DNA of 64,000 nucleotides from Nocardia sp. NBC_01329 (GCF_035956715.1 NZ_CP108381.1:4868001-4932000), one strand, 5' to 3'; positions 26,635 to 35,694 are shown, counted from the stretch's first letter. The notes: a model not told the origin generated them from the sequence alone. Translations and numbers: made by a program.

Positions 26635-27872
26635 TGATGCAATCTAACCAATTCGCCGAGGTAAACAATCCGCCACTGGCCGGCACACGCCGACCCGCGC
26701 GTTTCGAACCGGATCGGCTCGGATACTGCACCATTGGGGTGATGCAGTACACGCTCGCCGATCTCCTACCGTCCGTCGCCGCGTCGTTCGGGGTGCAAAC
26801 ACCCGGCCCGCTGCCCCTCCCACCCAACCGCGACGTTGTGGTGTTGCTGATCGACGGGTTGGGTGCCGAACTCCTCACCCGGCACCACGAGATCGCGCCC
26901 ACCCTGGCAGCCCATATCTCCACCACGCTCACCGCCGGATTCCCGGCGACCACCGCGTCCAGCATCACCAGCCTGGCTCTCGGCGCTCCCTGCTCCGCGC
27001 ACGGCATCGTCGGCTACAGCTTCGCCGTTCCAGATGAGGGCGGCGTCCGGTTGTTCAACTCGCTGCGCTGGCGGTTCGACTCCGCCACCGGCGACGACGC
27101 CCGCGACCCGTATCCCCCCGAAACAGCACAGCCGAGGACGAGCCGCGTACAAGACCTCGCCGCACACGGGGTGGAGGTGCACTACGTGATCCCCGAGTAC
27201 CAGAGTCGCTCCGGCCTGACCCGGGCCTCCTTCCGCGCCCCGGGCATCCTGCATCCCGCCACCACTCTCGCCGAGGTGCGGGCCGGAATCCTCGCGGTCG
27301 CCGGCCATCCGGACACCCGGTCGCGGTTCGCCTACGCCTATTTCCCGGATCTCGATTCGACCGGGCACCTGCACGGGCCGGAATCGACGGAGGCACTGGC
27401 GGTGCTACGGGAGATCGACGCGTTCGTGGCCGATCTGCTCACCGATCTGCCGGGCACCTGCACCCTGTTGATCACCGGTGATCACGGAATGATCCACGCC
27501 GACAACGTTATCGATATCGACGCGCGCGAAGCACTCCACCGCGGCGTACGCCTCGTCGCGGGCGAGGCACGGGTCCGCCACATCTACCTCGAAGACCCCG
27601 CGGCATCCGCCGACGCACTCGACACCTGGCGGGCCGAACTGTCGGTACACGCCTGCGTGGCGAGCCGCGAACAGGCGCTGGACGAGCACTGGTTCGGCCG
27701 CACCCCGCCGAATCCGGTGATCACGCACCGAATCGGAGATCTCCTCGCGGTCGCCGAGGGCCGCACGGTGCTGGTACGCCCGGACAGCGAGCCACTGGAA
27801 TCGGCGATGGTCGGCCATCACGGCGCCCGGACCCCGGACGAACAACTGGTGCCCCTCATCTCCTCGCACTGA
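26634..27872 (+). CDS. Alkaline-phosphatase-superfamily phosphodiesterase/nucleotide pyrophosphatase
   Basis: The protein has the type I phosphodiesterase plan: the metal-binding DGLGAELL segment (VVVLLIDGLG), the nucleophile Thr in GFPATTASSITSL, FPDLDSTGHLHGP (metal Asp/His) and ITGDHGMIH (metal Asp/His). It is likely cytosolic, as no signal peptide is seen. Start choice is uncertain: ATG 26634 or 26637 could be leaderless, and ATG 26742 is possible. Phosphodiesters or pyrophosphates are the likely substrates. Confidence 0.88.
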   Translation: MMQSNQFAEVNNPPLAGTRRPARFEPDRLGYCTIGVMQYTLADLLPSVAASFGVQTPGPLPLPPNRDVVVLLIDGLGAELLTRHHEIAPTLAAHISTTLTAGFPATTASSITSLALGAPCSAHGIVGYSFAVPDEGGVRLFNSLRWRFDSATGDDARDPYPPETAQPRTSRVQDLAAHGVEVHYVIPEYQSRSGLTRASFRAPGILHPATTLAEVRAGILAVAGHPDTRSRFAYAYFPDLDSTGHLHGPESTEALAVLREIDAFVADLLTDLPGTCTLLITGDHGMIHADNVIDIDAREALHRGVRLVAGEARVRHIYLEDPAASADALDTWRAELSVHACVASREQALDEHWFGRTPPNPVITHRIGDLLAVAEGRTVLVRPDSEPLESAMVGHHGARTPDEQLVPLISSH

Positions 27873-27926
27873 CGACATCTCCCCGTACTGACGGCGAAGG
27901 ACCACGACCCCGGCAGCGCCCGGGGC

Positions 27927-29177
27927 TCACTCCCCGCGACCGGCGCGCACCGATATCGCACCGACAGCGTCCGGATCGGGCCCGGGACCGGCGCTCGGCG
28001 AAACAACCAAGGTGACCACCCCCGCCACGGCCGTAGCCGCCACGGCGAACGCCACGAGTCCGGGCCAGCCGAACCACCCGACCGCGGCGGCGCCGAACGC
28101 GGTGCCCAGACTGCCGCCGACGAAGTACACGGCCATATAGGCGCTGTTGAACCGGGCCGGCGCGGCGGGTTCGATGGCCAATACCGCACTCTGGTTGGCC
28201 ACCTGAGCCGCGAACAGGCCGGCATCGAACAAGCCGAGACAGATCAGCGTCACCACAACATTCGACAGGCCGAAGCCCAGTGCTGCCGCCGCGAGGCAGG
28301 CGAGCGCGAGGCCGGCCAGGATCACTCGCCGTGGCCCGACCCGATCGGTCCACGCTCCCGCGATCCGAGTCGCGACGACGCCGAGCAGGCCCGCGCACGC
28401 GTACCAGCCGATCCGCTCGGGTGTGTACGAGTACGGCGGCTCGGACAACGCGACCGCCAGCCCCGCCCAGATCGCACAGAACGCGAAGAACCACAGGGCG
28501 CCCCGCAGTGCCGCCCAGCGCAGTACGGCGAACCCGATGAGGAGCCCGGGAATTCCACGCACCGTCGCCAGATAACCCGCGCTCGCCCGACCCGCGGCGG
28601 CGGGCAGCGCGAACCGGGCGGCGATCGCCACCGCGGCACACGCCGCCGCGAAGACCAAAAGCATTGCCCGCCAGCCGATTGCGTCCGTCAACCAACCGCC
28701 GATTATGCGTCCCAGCAGGATTCCGGCCGAGATACCCGCGGTCACGGCGCCCAGCACCGTGGCACGCCGCCCGGGTTCGGCGAACCGCCCGGCCACCGAA
28801 CTCAATTGCGCGCCGACCGCGGAGCCCGCCCCGATGAGCGTCAGCAGCACACCGAGTTGCCAGGGCGAATCCGCGGCGGCTCCCGCGACCAGAGCGGCTG
28901 CCAGCACCGCGAACTGGACCGCGACGACCGTCCTCGACCGGTACCGGTCGACCAGTGGCACCAGGAGCACGAGTCCCACCAGATATCCGACCGGCCCGCA
29001 CGCGAGCACCACACCCATCGCGCCGAGCGAGGTGTGCAGTGATCCGGCCACCTCCGCGACAGCGGGTTGCAGGGGATAGGTTGTCGCGGTGCCGAGCGCG
29101 GCCGCGAGTGCCGTGAACCATACGACGGGCGTTCGCAGCACCGGAGCTCGAACGGCGGGAATCGGAACGTTTTCCAT
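27927..29177 (-). CDS. MFS transporter, AraJ/arabinose-efflux type
   Basis: A 416-residue, 12-helix major facilitator protein with the loop 2-3 motif GYLVGLVLLVPLVDRYRSRT and the antiporter-like segment ILLGRIIGGWL. It starts at ATG 29177 and converges on the phosphodiesterase gene. Family members export sugars or drugs; the substrate is unknown. Nothing in the neighbourhood narrows it down. Confidence 0.9.
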   Translation of the reverse strand: MENVPIPAVRAPVLRTPVVWFTALAAALGTATTYPLQPAVAEVAGSLHTSLGAMGVVLACGPVGYLVGLVLLVPLVDRYRSRTVVAVQFAVLAAALVAGAAADSPWQLGVLLTLIGAGSAVGAQLSSVAGRFAEPGRRATVLGAVTAGISAGILLGRIIGGWLTDAIGWRAMLLVFAAACAAVAIAARFALPAAAGRASAGYLATVRGIPGLLIGFAVLRWAALRGALWFFAFCAIWAGLAVALSEPPYSYTPERIGWYACAGLLGVVATRIAGAWTDRVGPRRVILAGLALACLAAAALGFGLSNVVVTLICLGLFDAGLFAAQVANQSAVLAIEPAAPARFNSAYMAVYFVGGSLGTAFGAAAVGWFGWPGLVAFAVAATAVAGVVTLVVSPSAGPGPDPDAVGAISVRAGRGE

Positions 29178-29242
29178 GTTTCAGACGCTAGGTACTCCGT
29201 GATCCCGACTCCGGCGGAAACCGGACCTCACCGTCGCTCCGC

Positions 29243-31219
29243 TCAGAAACGCCCGCCGCGGCTGATCCGCCGCGAACCACCCGACCCGCCGAAGGACCCC
29301 GCCCGATAGCCGCCGTGGCGCCCCGGGCCACCGGTCATTCCGCCGCGCAGCATGCTGTCGATCAGGATGCCGCCCAGGATCGCGCCGGTCCGAGCCGAAC
29401 CCGAAGGCGGCCGCCCGATCTCCCAGGTCTGCACTCCGGCCTGTGCTTCCTGCAATGCGCGACCGCCGAGATCAGCGGCCGTGCGCGCATGGTCGAGCGC
29501 GGCGGCCGGGTCCGCGGTACGCAGCCGCTGCGCCTCGTCGAGATGGCGCTGGGCTTCCGACAGCCGAGTACGGGGCATCGCGTCCATCGCGCCCCGGCGG
29601 GTGGAGATGAAGTCGGTAGCCATCCGGACCTGAGTGGCGGCGTCGCCGAGAGCCCGGTCCAGTCGTCGCGCCAGATCTTCGACGGCCGTTTTCCGGTCGC
29701 CCGCCGCGGCCAGTGCGCGGTCCAGGGCCCCGTCGGCGCCGACCGCGTCGTGATAAACGCCCAGCGGGTCGGCCGCGGCGGCGGTATTCGCGTTCTCCAG
29801 CACACTGCGCGCGGCGGCGACGGCAGCGTCCAGCTCTTTGCCGCCGTGTTCGGTGAGTTCGGCGGCGGCATCTAGATCGCCACGCAACTCGTTCAGGGCG
29901 GCAGGCAGACCGGCCCGCGCCTGCTCGATATCGGTCGCGGCGCCGGCCACGGCGTCGAGCAGGGTGCGGGCCTGTCCGATCGCGCCTTCGGCTGCGCGGA
30001 TATCGGCGACCGCGCCACCCTGTTCGCCGACCGGCCGGGCGATTTCCCGGCGCCCCGCACCGACGCATTCGTCGGCGAAGGCGATACGTTCCCGAGCCAT
30101 GCCGACGTTGTCGGCGACAGCAGCGAGCACACTGGCCGGATAAGCGCCCGCGAGCCGGGTCAGTTCGGCCTCCGCGGCCGGGATCCGGCCGGTGAGGTCG
30201 ACGATATCCCGGGTCAGCGCATCCAGCCGAGCCTCGGCATCGATGAGCAGATCGCGCATCGCGTCGAACTCGGCGACGCGGGCGTCGAGCTCACGGTCCG
30301 CGTGGCCGGCGGTGCCGATCAGATCGATCAGCAGTGCGCGCTGTTCGTCCGGTGTCTCCGGGACGGCGTCGTCGAGACGTTGCCGGATCGCGAACGCTTT
30401 CGCCGTGGCGGCACGCGCGTTCGCCAGCGCGGTGCGGAAGGTCAGCACCGCCGGATCACCGAACTCCCCCGCGGCCAGCTCCAGTTCCTCCGCGCTGGTC
30501 CGCACGGCGTTGTCGAGTTCGACGAGAACCTCCCGCGACCGCGCGTGCAGCGCCTCGAGGGGCAGAGCCGCGAGCGCGGCGGGATCGGTCGGGTCGGTCT
30601 CCCGCGCCTGCTCGAGTTCGGCCCGGTCGCGTGCCCGCCGCCGGTAACGCTGATACAACAGCAGCCCCGCCAGCGCGAGCAGGATCAGCGCGCCGATGAA
30701 CAGGACCGGGCCCGGACTCACCCCGCCCCCGCTCATCGCCGAGTCGATTCCCTCGGCCGCGGCCACACCCGCATCGGCCCAGCGGTCCTCCCGCAGTGCG
30801 GGTTCGACCTGGTCTATGAGGATCCGGTCGACCTCGGATTCCCGTATACCGCCGGGAAGTTCGCCGTCGAAGGCGTAGGCGCGATCCCGTGTGGCCACGG
30901 CGAGTAGCAGATCCCGGTCGCCGAACCCGGATTGCCGGGCGGTCTGCGCGGCCCATTCCCGCGGGCCGGCACCGGCGAAATCACCGACATAGGCGACCCA
31001 GAGACGCACTGTGTGATCCACGTAGAGGGTGTCGACCGCCGCACGCACCCGCTCGGCGTCACCGCTGCCGAGCGCGCCGGCGGAATCGGTGACGTAGGTG
31101 TCCATCCGGGTGGGCGGCTCCGCCACGGCGCCGGGCGCGGCCACCGCGCCGGCGAGTGCCAGAAGGAGCACGAGCACGAACCACGTGATCCGGCGGAGCG
31201 GATTGTGCGAGGTCGGCAT
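29243..31219 (-). CDS. Membrane-anchored TPM-domain protein (YgcG-like) with long helical region
   Basis: The 658-residue protein has a signal peptide (residues ~10-33), an extracytoplasmic TPM domain (residues ~40-165; YVTDSAGALGSGDAERV and GFGDRDLLLAVATRDRAYAF), one transmembrane helix near residue 175-193 followed by RYRRRARDR, then ~400 residues of Ala/Asp/Glu-rich helix likely to form coiled coils. It ends in a Gly/Arg/Ser-rich tail. TPM domains occur in photosystem repair and envelope proteins; the role here is unknown. It diverges from the oxidoreductase gene at 31301. Confidence 0.85.
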   Translation of the reverse strand: MPTSHNPLRRITWFVLVLLLALAGAVAAPGAVAEPPTRMDTYVTDSAGALGSGDAERVRAAVDTLYVDHTVRLWVAYVGDFAGAGPREWAAQTARQSGFGDRDLLLAVATRDRAYAFDGELPGGIRESEVDRILIDQVEPALREDRWADAGVAAAEGIDSAMSGGGVSPGPVLFIGALILLALAGLLLYQRYRRRARDRAELEQARETDPTDPAALAALPLEALHARSREVLVELDNAVRTSAEELELAAGEFGDPAVLTFRTALANARAATAKAFAIRQRLDDAVPETPDEQRALLIDLIGTAGHADRELDARVAEFDAMRDLLIDAEARLDALTRDIVDLTGRIPAAEAELTRLAGAYPASVLAAVADNVGMARERIAFADECVGAGRREIARPVGEQGGAVADIRAAEGAIGQARTLLDAVAGAATDIEQARAGLPAALNELRGDLDAAAELTEHGGKELDAAVAAARSVLENANTAAAADPLGVYHDAVGADGALDRALAAAGDRKTAVEDLARRLDRALGDAATQVRMATDFISTRRGAMDAMPRTRLSEAQRHLDEAQRLRTADPAAALDHARTAADLGGRALQEAQAGVQTWEIGRPPSGSARTGAILGGILIDSMLRGGMTGGPGRHGGYRAGSFGGSGGSRRISRGGRF

Positions 31220-31241
31220 GCCACGAATGTAGCGTGCCCGC

Positions 31242-31268
31242 TGTCAGGAATTCGGGGGCTGCCTCGTT
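31242..31268 (+). promoter_or_regulatory. Candidate ECF41-type promoter of the oxidoreductase gene
   Basis: TGTCAGG (31242-31248), a 16-bp spacer and CGTT (31265-31268) lie ~33 bp before the ATG. The ECF41 consensus, as I recall it, is TGTCACA-N16-CGTC, so this differs at three positions. The next gene encodes an ECF41-like sigma factor, which makes the match meaningful. Confidence 0.5.
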
Positions 31269-31300
31269 CAGGGAGTACGCGAACCAGACAGGAGCGAACC

Positions 31301-32506
31301 ATGCAGCACCACATCGTCGTCCTCGGGGCCGGATACGCCGGAGCTTTCTCCGCCGGATACCTGGCCCGCCGACTCCACCCCGGCGACTTCGAGATCACTG
31401 TCGTCAACGCCGAGCCCGATTTCGTCGAGCGGCTGCGTCTGCATCAGCTCGCTGCCGGGCAGGAGCTGCGCCACCGGCGACTCGCGGAGGTATTCGCGGG
31501 CACCGGCATCCGGCTACGACTGGCGCGGGTGACCGCCGTCGACGCCGAGCACCGAACCATCACAGTCGCCGACGACGCGGGCGTCGACCGGCTCGGATAC
31601 GACACCCTCCTCTACACGCTCGGCAGCACCGCCGCCGACCACGGCGTTCCCGGCGTCGATGAGCACGCATTCCACGTGGCCGGGCGGCCGTCCGCGCTGC
31701 GCCTGCGCACCCGCCTCGATGAACTGGGTGAGAACGAACTGGGTGAGGACGGGAGGGTACTGGTAGTCGGTGGCAACCTGACCGCGATCGAGGCTGCCAC
31801 CGAGATCGCCGAATCCCGTCCGGGACTCCGGGTGGACCTCGCCACCAGCGGCGAAGTGGGCGGCCTGCTGGGCACTGAGGCCCGCCGGCACCTGCTGCGT
31901 GCCTTCGACCGGTTCGGTATCACGGTCCACGAGCACACCACCATCGAGCGCGTCGAGCCGTCGGCGGCCGTCGCCGCCGACGGCACCGTTTTCGTCTCCG
32001 ACGCGACTGTGTGGACCGCCGGGTTCGCGGTGGCACCGATCGCCGCCACCGGCGGTCTCGAAGTGGTGTCCAACGGCCAGATCAGAGTCGACCGTCAGAT
32101 GCGGTCGGTATCGCACCCGGATGTGTACGTCGCCGGGGACAGCGCCTTCGTCATCGGCGACAACGGCCGCCCGTTGCCGATGTCCTGCGCTTCCGCGGGA
32201 TACACCAGCATGCAGGCGACCGCCGCGATCATCGGGGACCGCACCGGACGCAGGATCTCGACGACCTCGCTGTCGTATGTCGGCAACCACATCAGCCTCG
32301 GCCGGAAAGACGGGATCTTCCAGTTGGTCGACGGTGCGGCGCGACCGAAGTCGTGGGCCCTACGTGGCCGGACGGCGGCCCGGGTCAAGTCGGCGATCCT
32401 GGACACTGCCGTCTGGACTCTGCGCCACCCGACCTTCGGAAAGCCGAGTCACAAATACCGCGCGACCACCGCTCGAGAGCACTCGACCGACGTGGTCGCC
32501 GCCTAG
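31301..32506 (+). CDS. FAD-dependent pyridine nucleotide oxidoreductase, NDH-2-like
   Basis: The start is ATG 31301 (MQHHIVVLGAGYAGAFSAGY) behind AGGAG. The 401-residue flavoprotein has an N-terminal FAD site (VVLGAGYAG), an NAD(P)H-binding site (VLVVGGNLTAIEAATEIAES) and the C-terminal FAD motif VYVAGDSAFV. It resembles type II NADH dehydrogenases and is probably membrane-associated. The sigma factor gene begins 10 bp after its stop, and an ECF41-like promoter precedes it. It is therefore the likely oxidoreductase (COE-type) target of that sigma factor. Confidence 0.92.
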   Translation: MQHHIVVLGAGYAGAFSAGYLARRLHPGDFEITVVNAEPDFVERLRLHQLAAGQELRHRRLAEVFAGTGIRLRLARVTAVDAEHRTITVADDAGVDRLGYDTLLYTLGSTAADHGVPGVDEHAFHVAGRPSALRLRTRLDELGENELGEDGRVLVVGGNLTAIEAATEIAESRPGLRVDLATSGEVGGLLGTEARRHLLRAFDRFGITVHEHTTIERVEPSAAVAADGTVFVSDATVWTAGFAVAPIAATGGLEVVSNGQIRVDRQMRSVSHPDVYVAGDSAFVIGDNGRPLPMSCASAGYTSMQATAAIIGDRTGRRISTTSLSYVGNHISLGRKDGIFQLVDGAARPKSWALRGRTAARVKSAILDTAVWTLRHPTFGKPSHKYRATTAREHSTDVVAA

Positions 32507-32516
32507 AGTCACGCTC

Positions 32517-33458
32517 GTGGACACTGCCACCGTCGCACGTTTCGAGGCCAGTCGGAATCGGCTGGCCTCGCTCGCCTACCGTCTACTCGGCTCGGCAGCC
32601 GATGCCGAGGACACCGTGCAGGACGCTTTTCTGCGGTGGCAGGCGGCCGATCAGGGGTACATCGAGGTACCCGAGGCATGGCTGACCAAGATCGTCACCA
32701 ATCTGGCGCTCGACCGACTCCGGTCGGCGCAGGTGCGGCGCGAACGGGCGGTCGGTACCTGGATACCCGAGCCACTTCTCGACGGCGACCCGATGCTGGG
32801 CCCGGCCGACACCGTAGAACAGCGCGAATCGGTGACCTTGGCGGTGCTGACGCTCATGGAGCGGCTGTCGCCGGTCGAGCGGGCGGTCTACGTGCTGCGC
32901 GAGGCCTTCGCATACAGCCACGCCGAAATAGCCGAGATTCTCGGCATCACCGCGTCGGGAAGTCAGCAACACACCCACCGGGCCAGGCACAGAATCGCCG
33001 CCGCCGGCAGCCGCACCGGCATCGACCGTGCCGCCGCGCGGCGAATTGTCGAGGCGTTCGTGGACGCCGCCTCCTCGGGCCGGACCGAACAGCTGGTGGC
33101 GCTGCTGACCGACGACGCGACCGGTATCTCCGACGGCGCCGGGCTGGGAACGGCCGCGAAGCTGATCCGGTATGCGACCCCCGAGCGGATCGCCCGCGCG
33201 TTTCGGGCCGGCTTCATTCCGTCTCCGGCCAAACGCAGACTGGCGGGGGGCTCGCCCTCGATCCATGCCGTCCTGGTCAACGGCTGCCCGGCCATGCTCG
33301 CCACGCTCGACGACCGGGTCCTGGGCATCGTGATCCTGGAGATGCGCGACGACAAGATCGCCGGCGTGCGCGGTATCGCCGCCACCGACCGGCTCGGGCG
33401 CCTCACCGCGCAATGGCAGCGGCAGGAGCACGACGACCCGCTGATCGAATCATGGTGA
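32517..33458 (+). CDS. ECF sigma factor, ECF41/SigJ-like, with SnoaL-like C-terminal domain
   Basis: The start is GTG 32517. The 313-residue protein has sigma region 2 (LASLAYRLLGSAADAEDTVQ), a linker containing TWIPEPLLDGD (the WLPEPL-type motif of ECF41), sigma region 4 (LSPVERAVYVLREAF, AEIAEILGITASGSQQHTHR) and a C-terminal SnoaL-like domain with SDGAGL, a variant of the ECF41 DGGGK motif. In this group the C-terminal domain replaces an anti-sigma factor. It is cotranscribed with the preceding oxidoreductase, the usual ECF41 arrangement. Confidence 0.92.
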   Translation: MDTATVARFEASRNRLASLAYRLLGSAADAEDTVQDAFLRWQAADQGYIEVPEAWLTKIVTNLALDRLRSAQVRRERAVGTWIPEPLLDGDPMLGPADTVEQRESVTLAVLTLMERLSPVERAVYVLREAFAYSHAEIAEILGITASGSQQHTHRARHRIAAAGSRTGIDRAAARRIVEAFVDAASSGRTEQLVALLTDDATGISDGAGLGTAAKLIRYATPERIARAFRAGFIPSPAKRRLAGGSPSIHAVLVNGCPAMLATLDDRVLGIVILEMRDDKIAGVRGIAATDRLGRLTAQWQRQEHDDPLIESW

Positions 33459-33514
33459 CCGGCAGACCCCGCGACCACCCACGTCCGCACGACCGCACGG
33501 GCGGGAATTCCTTC

Positions 33515-33546
33515 TGGATTGTTCGTTCTCATCGAAGCTGACGCAG
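33515..33546 (+). repeat. Left target duplication (TGGAT) and left inverted repeat
   Basis: TGGAT at 33515-33519 followed by the 27-bp end. It lies 57 bp after the sigma factor stop, so insertion did not damage that gene. Confidence 0.7.
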
Positions 33547-33629
33547 CTGAGCTGGAGTGCGTCACGTAGGTGAGAAAGTCTGGGCCGGAATGTTTCTCAT
33601 GTAGTTGTCGCAGATCGTTGTTTGATCAC

Positions 33630-33770
33630 GTGGAAAAGGTTCGGCGGCATGTGGCTCGGTTGGATGAGTGGTGGGCGGCTGCGCCAGTCACCAAGCGCGA
33701 AGCCTACGTGCATGACCTATTCGCACCGCTGCTGGTCGATGAGGAACTGCTGGGCGAGCTGACCAGGTGA
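33630..33770 (+). CDS. Short hypothetical ORF inside the element
   Basis: A 46-residue frame (GTG start; RRHVARLDEWWAAAPVTKRE, ending LLVDEELLGELTR) has protein-like composition and may be the 5' remnant of a longer gene. The open frame begins at 33570. I do not recognise it. Confidence 0.25.
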   Translation: MEKVRRHVARLDEWWAAAPVTKREAYVHDLFAPLLVDEELLGELTR

Positions 33771-34064
33771 GCGCTGTGGCCGCATTGAAGCGCGAGCCGG
33801 TCAGAGGCTGGTTCACGCTCGGTCCAGCAAGATCCAATGGCGAAACACCTCGGATCCGAGCCCAGCAGCAGCCATGACCAGTGGCCAGTTCGCCACTCGA
33901 GATTCCTCACCCCAGGCCAAGCCACTCGCTCCGCAGGACGAATAACTGACACAGGACACCGGAACCGAGGGCGATGACGTCCTACAGCACGGCGCGGACG
34001 TCCACAAACTCTATGGCGGCCCGGGCAGGAACGCCGTCCGCCAGAACCGACCACAGCCACCATG

Positions 34065-34535
34065 TCAACCCCTGGCCTCCGGTGGCAGGCTGATCTGGAG
34101 GCTCGCCATCGTGGAGAGCAGCGTCGTCACCCGGTCGGGGTCTTCGTGGTAGGTCCAGGTGTCGGGGTCGGCCAGCAGTGCAGTGAGTTCCGCTCCGGCC
34201 ACCCGGTGGCCGCGCTCGTGCGCCGGCCATTCGGGGCCGCTGTACACCTCGACGTACCCCTGTGCGTCCCAGCGGGCGATGATCTCGGAGAAGACAGGAA
34301 CGTGCTGCTTCCAGATCTCCTCGTCCTCGCTCTCCGTCCAGTCCGCCAGGACCGACCACAGATGAGACATCTCCCTGGCATTGATCCGCACGCACTCTTC
34401 TTCGTCTGTGAGCCAATCCACCGTGAGTCGCTCCGCCTTGCCCGCCACCCAATGCTCTGATCGCCCAGAGCCGGGTTGCCTTCGATCGAGATCCATCCCT
34501 TCCTGGTACTCGAGGTACGGCTCTTGGTGGTCCAA
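34065..34535 (-). CDS. Hypothetical acidic protein carried by the transposon-like element
   Basis: The 156-residue soluble product is acidic and Trp-rich (LWSVLADWTESEDEEIWKQ; YVEVYSGPEWPAHERGHRV) with no signal or membrane segment. Just downstream (34010-34060) another frame repeats part of it (LWSVLADG), with a shared DNA motif near 34040 and 34348, so a partial duplicate may be present. The size and acidity recall immunity- or toxin-linked proteins, but no partner gene is seen. Function unknown. Confidence 0.55.
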   Translation of the reverse strand: MDHQEPYLEYQEGMDLDRRQPGSGRSEHWVAGKAERLTVDWLTDEEECVRINAREMSHLWSVLADWTESEDEEIWKQHVPVFSEIIARWDAQGYVEVYSGPEWPAHERGHRVAGAELTALLADPDTWTYHEDPDRVTTLLSTMASLQISLPPEARG

Positions 34536-34589
34536 CCGCCGAGACGCCGTACTCCCGAACTCGGCACGTTACGTCAGATACGTGAGAAT

Positions 34590-34621
34590 CTGCGTCAGGT
34601 TCGATGAGAACGAACATGGAT
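34590..34621 (-). repeat. Right inverted repeat and right target duplication (TGGAT)
   Basis: The inverse of the left 27-bp end with one mismatch, followed by TGGAT at 34617-34621, identical to the left flank. Confidence 0.7.
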
Positions 34622-34649
34622 GTAGTCCGGACGGGCGTCCCCGCCGACA

Positions 34650-34693
34650 GCCATCGCTCGACCTGCGATGGGATCTACCGGTCGAGCGATGGC
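34650..34693 (-). terminator. Hairpin after the small secreted protein gene
   Basis: A perfect 14-bp stem (GCCATCGCTCGACC and its complement at 34680-34693) with a 16-nt loop lies 12 bp after the stop of the 34706-35041 gene. Confidence 0.6.
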
Positions 34694-34705
34694 CGGGACG
34701 CTGGA

Positions 34706-35041
34706 TCAGCGGGTGACGGTCACACCGACACCCGGCGGTGCCGCGATCGGCTGATCGATGATGATCGACAGCGTCGATCCCGGCTCCTGCGCGGCACGAC
34801 CGGCGTATTCGCCGATGTTCTCGCCGAGCCGCTGCTTCGCCTCCGCGGTGAAGTTGGGCGGTAGTGCGCCCAACACCGGGCCGAGGTTCAGAGTGTCGAT
34901 CATTCGCGCCTCGGTATCGGTGAGATTCACGGTGACGGCGTCGTCGGATCGATCGATCGACAATGCCGAAGCCGGGCCGCTACCGAGGACGAGGCAGCCG
35001 GCCGAGGCCGCGAGGACGAACAATGGAAGATGGAATCGCAC
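34706..35041 (-). CDS. Small secreted protein of unknown function
   Basis: The 111-residue precursor has a clear Sec signal peptide (MRFHLPLFVLAASAGCLVLG) with a likely ASA-type cleavage site near residue 26, leaving a mature protein of ~85 residues (SIDRSDDAVTVNLTDTEARM). It is followed by a hairpin terminator. The cysteine in the signal region is not in a convincing lipobox. Small secreted proteins of this kind are common in Nocardia; the role is unknown. Confidence 0.65.
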   Translation of the reverse strand: MRFHLPLFVLAASAGCLVLGSGPASALSIDRSDDAVTVNLTDTEARMIDTLNLGPVLGALPPNFTAEAKQRLGENIGEYAGRAAQEPGSTLSIIIDQPIAAPPGVGVTVTR

Positions 35042-35274
35042 GATGAACTCCTGAATGTGTGTCGATCGGATTGTCCGCTCTGCTCTTTCGTCGCCCCGAG
35101 CAGCGGATGGCAGCCCCCTCGCCCGCTGGACAGGGCAACAGGTCGAGCGGGATGAGAAGACTGTTTCCGCGCATCACGTCAGCACCCCCGCTGTCTCCGC
35201 GATCGCACAGCCTTTTTGTCGGGCCGGCTTCTACCGGTCGGCGGGCAACGACGCGCCGACCCGGCGACGGTCTG

Positions 35275-35694
35275 TCACCTGCGGCAAACGCAGAGGCGTA
35301 GCAGAATTTCTCCCCCGGTCACGGCCGCATCGGCCGTCGGATGCGCCCTCGGCGACCCACCACGCACCGAACCCGGCAGTCCCACACCGAGACCCATGAC
35401 GAGCAGTGCGGTCGGCCACAGGTCATCGAGCCGCGGCCGCGGTACGGCGGCGCGCAGGCAGGCGTACCGGCAATGCACGGACTGCCCGCCGGTCTCGCCC
35501 TGCCGGTCGGTTTCGGGTTCGGGTTCGGATTCGGCCGAATCGATTTCCGCAACAAGGGAAGAAGCGTGCGAAACATAGGTGGTCTCACGCGGATCGACCA
35601 TCCGGCCGTCGCGGACCTCCAGCGTCAGCACCACAGCGGTGAGTATGAGCACGAGCACCCGCAGCAGCCTCGGCGCCCGCGCGATATGCCTCAC
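35275..35694 (-). CDS. Hypothetical membrane protein
   Basis: The 139-residue frame has an N-terminal hydrophobic helix (LLRVLVLILTAVVLTLEV), an acidic middle (AEIDSAESEPEPETDRQGE), a CRYACLRA segment and a second hydrophobic stretch (WPTALLVMGLGVGLPGS). The C-terminus is less convincing. It could be a small two-helix envelope protein. Flanking gaps (35042-35274 and 35695-35916) show no gene I can support. Confidence 0.45.
   Translation of the reverse strand: MRHIARAPRLLRVLVLILTAVVLTLEVRDGRMVDPRETTYVSHASSLVAEIDSAESEPEPETDRQGETGGQSVHCRYACLRAAVPRPRLDDLWPTALLVMGLGVGLPGSVRGGSPRAHPTADAAVTGGEILLRLCVCRR

Larger units (their letters stand above)
33520..34616. mobile_element. 1.1-kb transposon-like element with 27-bp inverted ends and 5-bp target duplication
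   Basis: The ends are 27-bp inverted repeats with one mismatch (left 33520-33546, right 34590-34616, both starting TGTTCGTTCTCATCGAA). The flanks carry an identical TGGAT on each side (33515-33519 and 34617-34621), the mark of a 5-bp target duplication. Inside the ends, a TTCTCAC...TGACG segment occurs in both subterminal regions. No transposase is recognisable; the interior holds a short fragment and one hypothetical gene. A 5-bp duplication and long ends suit Tn3-type elements, but the family is not certain. It looks non-autonomous. Confidence 0.7.

Noticed and set aside
27856..29121. 421-residue minus-strand frame overlapping the second MFS gene
   Set aside because: Same-strand frame shadow made almost wholly of Arg, Gly and Ala; the other frame encodes a clear 12-helix transporter.
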